Position numbers and translations under genes: made by a program
Notes under the pieces: generated by a model
What the model was told of the DNA's origin: nothing
Database searches by the model: none
The model's input: the letters and a program-made list of their open reading frames with translations, nothing else
Part shown: positions 1 to 7,936 of the stretch, one piece after another
Numbering within the stretch: the stretch's first letter is position 1
How the letters are laid out: every line of letters begins with the position of its first letter
DNA from: a virus
Direction: 5' to 3' (one strand)
Virus record (IMG/VR): IMGVR_UViG_3300008963_000001
Span: 62,001-126,000 of that record
DNA: 64,000 bases

Positions 1-102
1 GAAATGAACGGCATGAATCCAAGCTGGACTAGACAAAACGAAGGAAGAGACAACGGCCTAGAACAGCCCCGCGCTATCTATCAGGGCAAAGAGGACAGTT
101 GA
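1..102 (+). CDS. C-terminal end of an unidentified protein (partial)
   Basis: Frame 1 is open from the first base of the window to a TGA at 100-102 and encodes 33 residues, polar and charged, ending in GKEDS. The start lies outside the window, so the product cannot be named. Its stop codon overlaps the -35 box of the promoter that drives the gp47/gp46 pair, so it is probably the last gene of the preceding transcription unit. Confidence 0.5.
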   Translation, partial: EMNGMNPSWTRQNEGRDNGLEQPRAIYQGKEDS

Positions 103-127
103 CATATGATCGTTGATATTGTATTAT
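99..127 (+). promoter_or_regulatory. Sigma70-type early promoter of gp47/gp46
   Basis: TTGACA (99-104) is a perfect -35 box. After a 17-base spacer comes TATTAT (122-127), a five-of-six match to the -10 consensus. The predicted start point falls a few bases before the GGAGG ribosome binding site of gp47. A host-type promoter suits an early replication/recombination gene pair. Confidence 0.75.
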
Positions 128-142
128 ACATGTGGAGGATTT

Positions 143-1153
143 ATGTCACTGTTTAAAAAAGCCGCATGTTTTACCGACATACACTTTGGTATGAAAAACG
201 GCAGTCGCATTCATAATTCAGATTGTGAAGAATTTGTCAAATGGTTTTGCGAACAGGCAAAACAGGAAGGTTGCGAGACCTGTATCTTTCTAGGCGATTG
301 GCATCACAACAGAAGTAGTGTGGATGTCAGTACTATGAACTATTCTGTGTCGAATCTCGAAAGATTGAGTAAATCATTTACAGATGTGTATGTAATACTA
401 GGCAACCACGACGAATATTACAAAGACAAGAGAGAAATACATTCGGTTGAATTTGCAAGACTGTTTCCCAACGTCCACCTAGTAAACGAAATTTTCACTG
501 ACGGCGATGTAAGCATTGTACCGTGGCTGGTAGGCGATGAGTGGCAAGAAATCTCTAAAATCCAATCTCGTTATATTTTTGGTCATTTTGAACTGCCCAG
601 CTTTTACATGAACGCAATGGTACAGATGCCTGATCACGGCAGCTTGCGAGCAAGCCACTTTCAGAATCAAGAATATGTGTTTACAGGTCACTTTCACAAG
701 CGTCAGCAGAGAAACAATATTGTGTACATGGGCAATGCATTTCCTCACAACTATGCAGACGCCGGCGACGACGAACGCGGTATGATGATTTTAGAGTGGG
801 GCAAGGAGCCTGTGTATCGTGCATGGCCCGATCAGCCCAAATATCGTGTGTACAAACTGAGCCAAATACTGGAAAAGCCAGATGAACTGCTGTTCCCAAA
901 AATGCACTGCCGTGCAACTATTGATGTAGAATTGAGCTTTGAAGAAGCCAACTTTATCAAAGAACAGTTTATTCCGCAATATGATCTACGAGAGTTACAG
1001 ATGATTCCAGAGAAAGTTGAGGTGGATTCGCAGACCGCAGTAGTTGACATGAATTTTGAAAGCGTTGACACTATTGTTATGAATTCTCTCACAAGTCTTG
1101 ACACAGAAAGTTATGATCATAAACTGTTATTGGATCTATACAAAGACCTATGA
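143..1153 (+). CDS. 47: gp47, recombination nuclease subunit (Mre11/SbcD family)
   Basis: This is the nuclease subunit of the phage Mre11/Rad50-type complex, which resects DNA ends for recombination-dependent replication. The 336-residue protein carries the metallophosphoesterase motifs in order: D12-x-H14 (TDIHFG), GDWHHN at 51-56, GNHD at 87-90, H148 (GHFE) and H183/H185 (TGHFH). These residues would bind the two catalytic metals. An upstream in-frame TTG at 113 was rejected because GGAGG at 133-137 is placed for the ATG at 143. The 3' end overlaps the gp46 start by four bases (ATGA), a sign of translational coupling that fits the known 1:1 partnership. Length and motif order match T4 gp47, and nothing appears damaged. 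Confidence 0.95.
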   Translation: MSLFKKAACFTDIHFGMKNGSRIHNSDCEEFVKWFCEQAKQEGCETCIFLGDWHHNRSSVDVSTMNYSVSNLERLSKSFTDVYVILGNHDEYYKDKREIHSVEFARLFPNVHLVNEIFTDGDVSIVPWLVGDEWQEISKIQSRYIFGHFELPSFYMNAMVQMPDHGSLRASHFQNQEYVFTGHFHKRQQRNNIVYMGNAFPHNYADAGDDERGMMILEWGKEPVYRAWPDQPKYRVYKLSQILEKPDELLFPKMHCRATIDVELSFEEANFIKEQFIPQYDLRELQMIPEKVEVDSQTAVVDMNFESVDTIVMNSLTSLDTESYDHKLLLDLYKDL

Positions 1154-2925
1154 TTAAAATAAAAAATCTAACCGTACAGAATTTCATGAGCGTTGGAAAT
1201 CAGACGCAGGCCATTGACTTTGATCGAGGACACCTTACATTGGTGTTAGGCGAAAATCTCGATCTCGGCGGAGACGATGGTGGCAATCGCAACGGCACTG
1301 GCAAAACAACTATAGTTAACAGTTTGAGCTATGCGCTGTATGGTCAGGCTCTTACAAATATTAAAAAAGATAATCTAGTAAACAAAATCAACAACAAGCA
1401 CATGCTTGTGACCTGTACTTTTGAAAAAGACGGTGTTGAATATCACATTGAACGCGGCCGTAGGCCTAATGTATTAAAACTAAAAATTAACGGGCACGAT
1501 CAAGTGCCAGAAGACAGCGACGAAAGCCAAGGCGACAGTCGAGAAACACAAAAAGCCATTGAAGATATCATAGGCATGAGTCACATGATGTTCAAACATC
1601 TTGTAGCTCTCAACACCTATACTGAACCGTTTCTTTCGATGCGAGCTAACGATCAGCGCGATATCATCGAGCAGTTGCTTGGCATAACCATGCTGTCTGA
1701 AAAAGCAGAAAAGCTGAAAGAAAACAATAAGTTTATCAAAGACGAAATCAAGACCGAAACTGCTAAAATAGACGCAATCAAAAGCAGCAACGATAAGATT
1801 CTAGAATCGATTCACGGCCTCGAAAGAAAACAAAAAATTTGGAACGACAACAAAACACGCGACCTTAACGATATCGAAGTGGCTATAGAAAAACTGGCTC
1901 ATATAGACATCGAACAAGAAATTGAAAATCAACGTTTGTTAACAGAATGGCGAGAGCGCAAGCGAGAACGAGAAAACATCGAAAGCATGCTGGCTAGACA
2001 AAATACTTCGGTTGAAAGGAGTCAGCGTCAACTGGAAAAATTAGAATCAGAACTTGTTCAATTAAAGCAGAAAACCTGCCATGCTTGCGGACAAGAGCTG
2101 CATGACGACACGCACCGAGAGCTTTTAGATCGAAAACAAGCGCAGATCGATGAGCTTGTACAGCAATTAAACACAGAAACAACGGAAGTTAAGGATTTAG
2201 AAACTGCGCTTGTTGAAATTGGAGATCTAGGAGCATGTCCTAGCGTTGATTATGATTCTTTAGAGGAAGCATTAAATCACAGAAGCACGCTCGAAAGCTT
2301 GCAAAAAGAGTTTATGCAGAAAGACAAAGAAACTAATCCGTACGACGATCAAATTAAAGAGCTACAGGACACTGCTTTACAGGAAATCAGTTGGGAAGCG
2401 GTAAACGAACTCACAAGAATCAAAGATCATCAAGAATTCCTATTAAAACTGTTGACTAACAAAGACAGTTTCTTGCGTAAAAAGATTATTGATCAAAATC
2501 TTGCGTTCTTAAATCAACGATTGACTTACTATCTCAGCAGAGTGGGTTTACCGCACGTAGTAGAATTCCAAAATGATCTCAGCGTAATCATAACACAGCT
2601 AGGTCAGGATTTGGATTTCGACAACCTCAGCAGAGGAGAGCGCAATCGTTTGATTCTCAGTCTCAGCTGGGCATTCCGAGATGTATGGGAAAACCTCTAT
2701 CACGGTATAAATCTGCTGTTTATTGACGAGTTAGTCGACAGCGGCATGGATGCGAGCGGTGTTGAGAATTCAATAGGTGTTCTCAAGAAGATGTCTAGAG
2801 AAAGAGAGAAAAATGTATTCTTAATCAGTCATCGTGACGATCTTGTCAGCAGAGTGAACCAGGTGTTGAAAGTCATAAAAGAAAACGGATTTACATCGTA
2901 TTCAACGGATGTAGATATTGTATAA
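1150..2925 (+). CDS. 46: gp46, recombination ATPase subunit (Rad50/SbcC family)
   Basis: This is the SMC-like ATPase partner of gp47. The N-terminal P-loop runs from G34 to T54 and is stretched by an acidic, glycine/asparagine-rich insertion before NGTGKTT, as in T4 gp46. A coiled-coil arm of charged residues (about 170-480) is split by a zinc hook CHAC at C310/C313. Near the C-terminus are the ABC signature LSRGERNRLIL and the Walker B segment LLFIDEL, which complete the ATP site when the two halves meet. The ATG lies inside the end of gp47 (four-base overlap). At 591 residues it is close to the T4 protein. The identification is secure. Confidence 0.95.
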   Translation: MIKIKNLTVQNFMSVGNQTQAIDFDRGHLTLVLGENLDLGGDDGGNRNGTGKTTIVNSLSYALYGQALTNIKKDNLVNKINNKHMLVTCTFEKDGVEYHIERGRRPNVLKLKINGHDQVPEDSDESQGDSRETQKAIEDIIGMSHMMFKHLVALNTYTEPFLSMRANDQRDIIEQLLGITMLSEKAEKLKENNKFIKDEIKTETAKIDAIKSSNDKILESIHGLERKQKIWNDNKTRDLNDIEVAIEKLAHIDIEQEIENQRLLTEWRERKRERENIESMLARQNTSVERSQRQLEKLESELVQLKQKTCHACGQELHDDTHRELLDRKQAQIDELVQQLNTETTEVKDLETALVEIGDLGACPSVDYDSLEEALNHRSTLESLQKEFMQKDKETNPYDDQIKELQDTALQEISWEAVNELTRIKDHQEFLLKLLTNKDSFLRKKIIDQNLAFLNQRLTYYLSRVGLPHVVEFQNDLSVIITQLGQDLDFDNLSRGERNRLILSLSWAFRDVWENLYHGINLLFIDELVDSGMDASGVENSIGVLKKMSREREKNVFLISHRDDLVSRVNQVLKVIKENGFTSYSTDVDIV

Positions 2926-3195
2926 ATGAGCACAGAAAGCCACGACAAAATGATCGAAGCATTCCAGCAATACTTCAAGTGGCAAACTAATTTTGAATAT
3001 AAAGGCTCTGACGAAGCAGGTATCAAGGCACGTTATTGGCTATCACAGATACGCAACTGTGCGTCCGAACGCAGAAAAGAAATACAGGCAAAGCGAGAAC
3101 AACGAAAGGCAGCCAGAAAAGGCATGATAGGAAGGCCGAAACAAGTAAGTAAGTCTGATGACAAAGTGGACATATCGGGGAAAGGAAATCAATGA
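2926..3195 (+). CDS. Small basic protein of unknown function
   Basis: An 89-residue protein whose ATG follows the gp46 stop directly (TAA then ATG), so it is probably translated by coupling. The first half is a likely helical segment with aromatic residues. The second half is strongly basic (runs such as KREQRKAARK) and could touch nucleic acid. No known domain was recognised. It overlaps the next gene by 38 bases. Its place behind gp47/gp46 suggests an accessory role in replication or recombination, by position only. Confidence 0.7.
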   Translation: MSTESHDKMIEAFQQYFKWQTNFEYKGSDEAGIKARYWLSQIRNCASERRKEIQAKREQRKAARKGMIGRPKQVSKSDDKVDISGKGNQ

Positions 3196-3613
3196 GCTTC
3201 CAAACGAGTGCGAAGGCTTTGTCTATCTTATCACTAATCTTACCAACAATAAAAAATACATAGGCAAAAAACTAGCACGTTTTAAAACTTCAAAACCACC
3301 TCTCAAAGGCAAAAAAAATCGCAGGCGCGGATATAAAGAAAGTGACTGGAGAGACTATTGGGGATCTTCAGATCATCTTTTAGCAGATGTAGAAACACTA
3401 GGCCCCGAAAAATTTACTAGAGAAATTTTACATTTTTGTCCCAGCAGAGGCGTCTTATCATATCTAGAGGCTAAAGAACAGTTTGACAGGCGAGTATTAG
3501 AAACCGACGAGTATTACAACGGTATAATCAATGTTCGCGTAGGCAGTTCAAGGCAACTTTCAGAAACACTACAACAAATATATGGAAATCGTCCACCGCA
3601 GTTGGACGATTAA
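3158..3613 (+). CDS. GIY-YIG-type endonuclease
   Basis: A 151-residue protein with a recognisable GIY-YIG core: GFVYLIT at 20-26 followed by YIGKK at 34-38, then a basic stretch and a DYWGSS motif typical of short phage GIY-YIG proteins. Members cut DNA and are often mobile (homing) enzymes in T4-like phages. The gene overlaps the preceding frame by 38 bases and has no obvious Shine-Dalgarno, consistent with late arrival or coupling. Its last codons form one arm of a perfect eight-base-pair hairpin (3588-3610) that begins the structured gene-free region. Whether it is a free-standing homing nuclease or a resident phage enzyme cannot be decided here. Confidence 0.8.
   Translation: MTKWTYRGKEINELPNECEGFVYLITNLTNNKKYIGKKLARFKTSKPPLKGKKNRRRGYKESDWRDYWGSSDHLLADVETLGPEKFTREILHFCPSRGVLSYLEAKEQFDRRVLETDEYYNGIINVRVGSSRQLSETLQQIYGNRPPQLDD
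3523..3528 (+). promoter_or_regulatory. Possible -10 box before the structured RNA region
   Basis: TATAAT occurs exactly once in the lead-up to the RNA-like region, inside the GIY-YIG gene, about 60 bases before the hairpin at 3588. No convincing -35 box sits at 16-18 bases (closest TTAGAA at 3498-3503, spacer 19). It is recorded as a weak candidate only. Confidence 0.25.
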
Positions 3614-4080
3614 CACCGTCAATTAAGCCCCCACCGGCGCTGTTATGGTGGACTTAGACCTGGCCAGCTACGTGAGCACAGGGAATTGAATTTCCGTTTG
3701 GCGGCGGAGACTCGCATCACTACCCGAAAGGATGATGATTGGATATGCCTAATTAACCAATTTGATGCGTTTATAGAAGAATTCATTCGAGGCTAAGGAC
3801 GAGATAATCAAATCTCAGGTTTTGTATGCAAGACAGCATTTGTGTACAAGGCTGCCGTTGGACATAAGAAACTCTATCGGAACGAGCAGGTACCGGCCAA
3901 CCGCCTGTGAGGTGTGCTATAAAGAAAGTGCATTACAGTTGTATGCATTGTTTATAAAACATCATAGTTCCAATGCTGTGGTGACTGTGCTACTCAGATA
4001 ATGCGCAGAACAGTGAGCCCCGCAACGGGCTCTATGTGACCGCTTAATCTAGATAATACTTAAACTGCTTCGCAGTTAGA
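3588..4080 (+). ncRNA. Candidate large structured non-coding RNA
   Basis: Between the GIY-YIG stop (3613) and the minus-strand gp26 unit there are about 530 bases with no frame worth calling, in a genome otherwise packed with genes. The plus strand folds by eye into many helices. These include an eight-pair hairpin 3588-3610, CCACC 3631-3635 with GGTGG 3647-3651, and CGCATCA 3713-3719 with a TGATGCG near 3763 enclosing two further hairpins. Others are GAGAT/ATCTC near 3803, CAGC/GCTG near 3835-3855, TATAAA/TTTATA around 3918-3955, and GAGCCC/GGGCTC near 4015-4032. GTTGG/CCAAC and CAGG/CCTG between 3857 and 3907 interleave as a pseudoknot. GNRA-like loops favour the plus strand. No tmRNA, RNase P or group I intron core was recognised. 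The ends are estimates. Confidence 0.55.
4063..4077 (+). other. Short perfect hairpin at the 3' edge of the RNA-like region
   Basis: AACTGC-TTC-GCAGTT forms a six-pair stem with a three-base loop. It is not followed by a clear T run on the plus strand, so it is not a standard terminator. It may mark the 3' boundary of the candidate RNA. Confidence 0.4.
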
Positions 4081-4093
4081 ATATTGTTTCATT

Positions 4094-4122
4094 AAAAAAG
4101 CATTGAGCGCAAGCGAAAATGC
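4094..4122 (-). terminator. Rho-independent terminator of the gp26 unit
   Basis: Read on the minus strand, GCATT...AATGC with an inner CGC-TT-GCG stem is followed by six T residues (plus-strand A run 4094-4099). It lies 22 bases after the stop of the minus-strand frame ending at 4144. Another perfect eight-pair hairpin (4123-4142, loop TTTA) sits between the stop and this terminator. Confidence 0.75.
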
Positions 4123-4143
4123 AAACGATCTTTAGATCGTTTA

Positions 4144-4317
4144 TTAAAAGAAAGGCATCTGTGTTTTCTTTGTTGTTTCCAAATTGTCTTTGATTATCTC
4201 TGAAACAATTTGTCTTTCTTCGTAGCTCATATTCATGCCCTCGCTATAGGATAGTCCTCTCATATACCAACACATTTTAAGAACTTCCTTTTTGATGTTC
4301 CGAACATCTTTATCCAT
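4144..4317 (-). CDS. gp51-like frame, probable -1 frameshift extension of gp26
   Basis: A 57-residue frame (MDKDVRNIKKEV..., ending in MPFF) with an aromatic, arginine-containing centre (MCWYMRGLSY) and a charged helical end. In marine T4-like phages a small gene at this place after gp26 is usually labelled gp51, baseplate hub assembly catalyst. No Shine-Dalgarno stands before its ATG at 4317. The same frame stays open upstream to the TTTTTTC heptamer at the end of gp26, so it would be joined to gp26 by a -1 slip, adding 75 residues. This is the arrangement of tail assembly chaperones in many tailed phages. Separate initiation at 4317 remains possible. Confidence 0.65.
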   Translation of the reverse strand: MDKDVRNIKKEVLKMCWYMRGLSYSEGMNMSYEERQIVSEIIKDNLETTKKTQMPFF

Positions 4318-4355
4318 ATTTTTAGCGATCTCTTGGATCTCTGATTCCGGAAGTC

Positions 4356-5213
4356 TCAGGATCCTGGCGCGAAAAAAGTCGTTTGATCCATTGTTACAGG
4401 CATGTCATAGTTGTGCTCACAGGAATTACAGGTTACAGGAATAACTTTAGCGCCACCGTTGCCTTTCATGTTTGTGATGTGATCTGAAATAGTTTGAAAC
4501 ACTTCTTTGTCTGCGTTGTTTACGAACTCTTGTATCATGTCTGGATCACTGACAGAACCTTGAGGCGTTTGTATTTCTCGAATACAACCTGCTATAACAT
4601 CTACGGTCATTGCGGTAAGTTTTACAAAGCTCTCGCCGAACATTTCTATTTTTTGCTCGTCTGAAATGGTATCGTCGTTGATCACACTGAAAATTCTCTG
4701 CTGCTCGAACGTTTTGAGATTGGTTTTTGTTATTTCGCTGTAGGAGTATGGCTTTATGTGGATAGTAAGTTCGTCCAGTTGTATTACTGATTGATACTGG
4801 AACTGAGCAGTTTCCGCCAGCCAATTTGTGAGATTGATAGCAAATTCGTTGTCTGCTTCGCATGAAGGACAAGTACTGCTTACTTCCATGTCTTCGCCGT
4901 AGGTTGCGATTCTTATGGCTATAAGAGCGGCATCTACGTCGATTGACGGCATCTGCCACGGGTCTTTTATAGCTGGGATGCAGCTTTTGATTACTTCTAC
5001 AGTGCTTTGTCCGCTGAGTAGTGCGTCGGGTGTCTTAAACATCAATTCGTCTTTTGCAGTCATTGCAAAAACTGCATATTTCCCGTCCTGAGACAGATCC
5101 AATGTGCCTTCTGGATAGAATTCTCCTCGGCTGGGTAGATCAATATAGATCTTAGGCTGTCTATAATACTGTGCTAGCGGGTTGGGGTTTGTCAGTCCTT
5201 CAAATTCGGCCAT
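4356..5213 (-). CDS. 26: gp26, baseplate hub / tail assembly chaperone-like protein
   Basis: The 285-residue protein matches the T4-like gp26 family seen in marine myophages: N-terminal RQPKIYIDLPSRG, then MTAKDELMFKTPDALL, and a helical C-terminal half. It has two CxxC pairs (C115/C118 and C262/C265) that could form a split zinc ribbon. The first possible start in the frame is a TTG at 5225. The ATG at 5213 is preferred because TTGGAG lies seven bases before it. A perfect late promoter TATAAATA is 35 bases upstream. The T TTT TTC heptamer at codons 280-281, five codons before the stop, would let some ribosomes shift -1 and make a 356-residue form. The divergent neighbour is the probable tape measure gene, matching the usual pairing of chaperone and tape measure. 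Confidence 0.85.
   Translation of the reverse strand: MAEFEGLTNPNPLAQYYRQPKIYIDLPSRGEFYPEGTLDLSQDGKYAVFAMTAKDELMFKTPDALLSGQSTVEVIKSCIPAIKDPWQMPSIDVDAALIAIRIATYGEDMEVSSTCPSCEADNEFAINLTNWLAETAQFQYQSVIQLDELTIHIKPYSYSEITKTNLKTFEQQRIFSVINDDTISDEQKIEMFGESFVKLTAMTVDVIAGCIREIQTPQGSVSDPDMIQEFVNNADKEVFQTISDHITNMKGNGGAKVIPVTCNSCEHNYDMPVTMDQTTFFAPGS
4371..4377 (-). other. TTTTTTC slippery heptamer (-1 frameshift site)
   Basis: On the minus strand the gp26 codons read ACT TTT TTC GCG, which places T TTT TTC in the exact X XXY YYZ register. The -1 frame from here is open for 75 codons to the TAA at 4144. The zero frame stops 12 bases later at 4356-4358. Confidence 0.7.
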
Positions 5214-5247
5214 TGTTATCTCCAATAAATAAGTAAGCTATAACAAA

Positions 5248-5255
5248 TATTTATA
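5248..5255 (-). promoter_or_regulatory. Late promoter of gp26 (TATAAATA)
   Basis: The minus strand reads TATAAATA, identical to the T4 late promoter -10 element. It stands 35 bases before the gp26 ATG and is the only perfect copy among the late-promoter sites listed here. Confidence 0.8.
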
Positions 5256-5280
5256 TGCGCAGATTATGGGTTTTTAATTA

Positions 5281-7932
5281 ATGGCAGTGCAAATAGACAT
5301 CCCCGGCGTTGGATTAGTAACAGCAGAAAATGCTGCGTCGGAAGCAACCCTAGAAGAACTTCTCGAAGTATTCAAAAGGTACACAGGCGACGAAGGCGGC
5401 CGCAAGCCTAAATTCGATGATTTCAAAAAAGGTCTAGGCGGTGCCAAAACCAGTTCGGACAAATTTGCAATATCTGCAAGAATGGCAGGTAGAGGTCTGC
5501 TGGATCTAGCAAATTCGTCAACTAGACTGATTAATGAGTTTGCTAATGTAGGCAACAGCATCAGCAGTGCCACACAGACACTGAGCTATATTCCAGTTGT
5601 TGGAAACACGCTGGCAAATGTTTTTACCGCAGTGGCGCGCAACGCTGAACAGCTGGGTAATTCTTTTATCAATGCCACTGCTACTGGCGCTACATTCGGC
5701 GGTAGCGTGTTAGACATGGCAAGGTCTGCAAGCGAAGCAGGCATGACCTTAGACGATTTTGCTGGTCTCATGCAGAGAAACGGTGAAGCACTGTTGGGTT
5801 TTGGAGAAACCACAGCAGACGGTGCTAGAAGATTTTCACGACTCAGCAGAACTCTGTTAAACACCAACGACGGTCTCTATAACCTAGGATTGGGCACACA
5901 ACAGATCAACGAAGGTCTATTAAACTACAGTAGACTGTTGCGTATCCAAGGTATTCAACAGGGCCTGTCTGATAGACAACTGTTGTCTGGAACGCAAGAT
6001 TATCTAAAAACACTAGATGAACTTGCCAAGGTCACGGGCGAAAGAAGAGATTCTCTAGCGGAAGAGCAGGCACAGATTGCTAGTTCTGCACAATTTCAGG
6101 CGGCATTGCAAGGAACTAGCGCAGATGTAAGGCAAAGTTTTAACGATTTAATTACGCAAATGCCAAACAACGAAATGAAAGAGTTGGCAAAAGATGTTTT
6201 AGCTACGGGCACAGTTAGCCAAGAACAAAACCAATTATTAGCTAGCCAATTTCCTAATGTTGTCTCTGCATTACAAGAATCTAGAAAAAATATACAGTCC
6301 AACACTGTTCTAACAACTCGAGATAGACAGAGAATTGACAACATTTTGATACGCGAAGGTCAAAGAGTTGCACAGTCGATTTCGGGTATTGCAGGAGCAA
6401 ACCAAGCCCTTTTTCCTGTAATGCAAACAGCAACAGCCGCACAACGTAGACAGATAGGTGCTATAATTGCAGCCGAACAAGCACAGCAGTCGGCGGCCGA
6501 GGGTGGAGATAATTTTAATCAAGTCCTTCAACAGTCACAACAAGAAGTTGCTAGAATGGGCAACTTCTTTACAGTTGCACTTGCTCAAAGTGGATTACTA
6601 CCGTTAGCGATAGATTCTGTTGTAATACTTGGTAACATAGTCAGCGGACTCGTGCTTCCGGCATTTAGATTAGTAGGTACGGTAATAACAGATTTTGTTG
6701 TTCCTTCACTACGATTCATAGGCGGAGTAATAGACGACTACTTATTTCCAATTCTCACAGGTGTTGCAGGAGCATTTATTGCACTTAAAGGCGCTGCCGC
6801 TGCCCAAGCTATTGCCACTGGTATTCAAACAGGTGTTACTGCTACCGCAACTGCGGCAACGGGTGCATTTGCTGCATTAATGGCAGCACTGTCGGCCCCT
6901 GTGCTAGCAGTAATTGCAGGTGCCGTTGCAGTAGGTGCAATTTTCAAAATTTTATACGACAAGGGATGGTCTTTAGGCGATATGTGGGAAGGCCTAAAAG
7001 ACACAGCAACACTGCTAGGACTAGCCCTAAAAAATGCCGCAGGACTAGTAGCTGGCCAGTTGCAAAAATATCTAGTTCTGCCATTCCAAGCTATTACCAG
7101 TAAAATAACTTCATTCTTTGAAATAATGTTTATAAATCTTGCAGGCGCGATCGATAGATTAAAAACAGCATTAAATCCGTTCGCAGACGAAGAAGCATTT
7201 GCATCGCGTCAACAGTTGAGAGAACAGCAGTTAGAAGAGCTTAAAAATGCAGAAGCTGCCGCAAAGATAGCTAGACAACAAGAAGTACAGCGCATAGATG
7301 AAAATAAGCAGCTGAGAGAACAAGAATATCAAAATGCTCTTGAAGATGTGCAAGAAAGAAGAAAAGCAAGAGCTGAGGAAAGGCACGACAGGGCTAGAGC
7401 ACGTTCAGAAGAGCCTGGCCTTTTATCTGGTCTTTTAGGTAACCTCACAGGCGGAGGATCGTTTACTAGAGATCTAGAAAATCTAAGAACAAGAGAACTA
7501 GATGCTAGAGAAGAAATAGTAGACGACAACGAAGATTTTTCATACAGTAATCCCATACAAAGCCTAGTAAGAACCGCAGAACAAGCCGGCACCGCAGACG
7601 AATTTAGAGCACGCACAGGCGGACAGCCTGTTGATAGAACAGCACCCATGCCGTCTCCGGAACTTGCACAGACCGGCGGCCCCGAAACCGACACCCCCGG
7701 AGCTCCTGAAGAAGCGCGTGGAGGTGGAGGTGCTGGCAGGAGAGCAAGAAGAGAAGCGCAAGGTACAGGAACAAGGCCACAGGGCCAAGAAACACAAACA
7801 GACCCTATACAACAATTAAATACTAATATAACTGAATTAGTGAGATTAATGCGTGTCAACAACGATCTAACCAGAAGAGAAATATCAGTAACTGAAGGCC
7901 TTTCTGGAGATCTCTACAAGGCCATAGGATAA
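5281..7932 (+). CDS. Probable tail tape measure protein (gp29-like)
   Basis: An 883-residue protein beginning MAVQIDIPGVGLVTAENAAS. The N-terminal two thirds are helical and rich in Ala, Gln and Arg. The centre (about 450-590) is strongly hydrophobic with Ala/Gly-rich stretches (for example LMAALSAPVLAVIAGAVAVG) that could span a membrane. Then comes a charged coiled coil (650-710) and a low-complexity Pro/Gly/Glu-rich tail. This order is typical of tape measure proteins, which set tail length and enter the host envelope. It is divergent from gp26 and just before the portal gene. The sequence is too diverged from T4 gp29 for identity to be claimed by eye. No good ribosome binding site stands before ATG 5281. 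Confidence 0.65.
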   Translation: MAVQIDIPGVGLVTAENAASEATLEELLEVFKRYTGDEGGRKPKFDDFKKGLGGAKTSSDKFAISARMAGRGLLDLANSSTRLINEFANVGNSISSATQTLSYIPVVGNTLANVFTAVARNAEQLGNSFINATATGATFGGSVLDMARSASEAGMTLDDFAGLMQRNGEALLGFGETTADGARRFSRLSRTLLNTNDGLYNLGLGTQQINEGLLNYSRLLRIQGIQQGLSDRQLLSGTQDYLKTLDELAKVTGERRDSLAEEQAQIASSAQFQAALQGTSADVRQSFNDLITQMPNNEMKELAKDVLATGTVSQEQNQLLASQFPNVVSALQESRKNIQSNTVLTTRDRQRIDNILIREGQRVAQSISGIAGANQALFPVMQTATAAQRRQIGAIIAAEQAQQSAAEGGDNFNQVLQQSQQEVARMGNFFTVALAQSGLLPLAIDSVVILGNIVSGLVLPAFRLVGTVITDFVVPSLRFIGGVIDDYLFPILTGVAGAFIALKGAAAAQAIATGIQTGVTATATAATGAFAALMAALSAPVLAVIAGAVAVGAIFKILYDKGWSLGDMWEGLKDTATLLGLALKNAAGLVAGQLQKYLVLPFQAITSKITSFFEIMFINLAGAIDRLKTALNPFADEEAFASRQQLREQQLEELKNAEAAAKIARQQEVQRIDENKQLREQEYQNALEDVQERRKARAEERHDRARARSEEPGLLSGLLGNLTGGGSFTRDLENLRTRELDAREEIVDDNEDFSYSNPIQSLVRTAEQAGTADEFRARTGGQPVDRTAPMPSPELAQTGGPETDTPGAPEEARGGGGAGRRARREAQGTGTRPQGQETQTDPIQQLNTNITELVRLMRVNNDLTRREISVTEGLSGDLYKAIG

Positions 7933-7936
7933 GTCA

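Noticed and set aside
3614-4143. Group I intron, tmRNA or RNase P RNA
   Set aside because: No group I core (P7 GACTA-type element, terminal G), no tRNA-like ends and no RNase P conserved core were found, and no interrupted exon flanks the region.
7329-7862. 177-residue minus-strand frame inside the tape measure gene
   Set aside because: Low-complexity complement of the Arg/Glu/Pro/Gly-rich coding tail; no start signal and no conserved-looking pattern.
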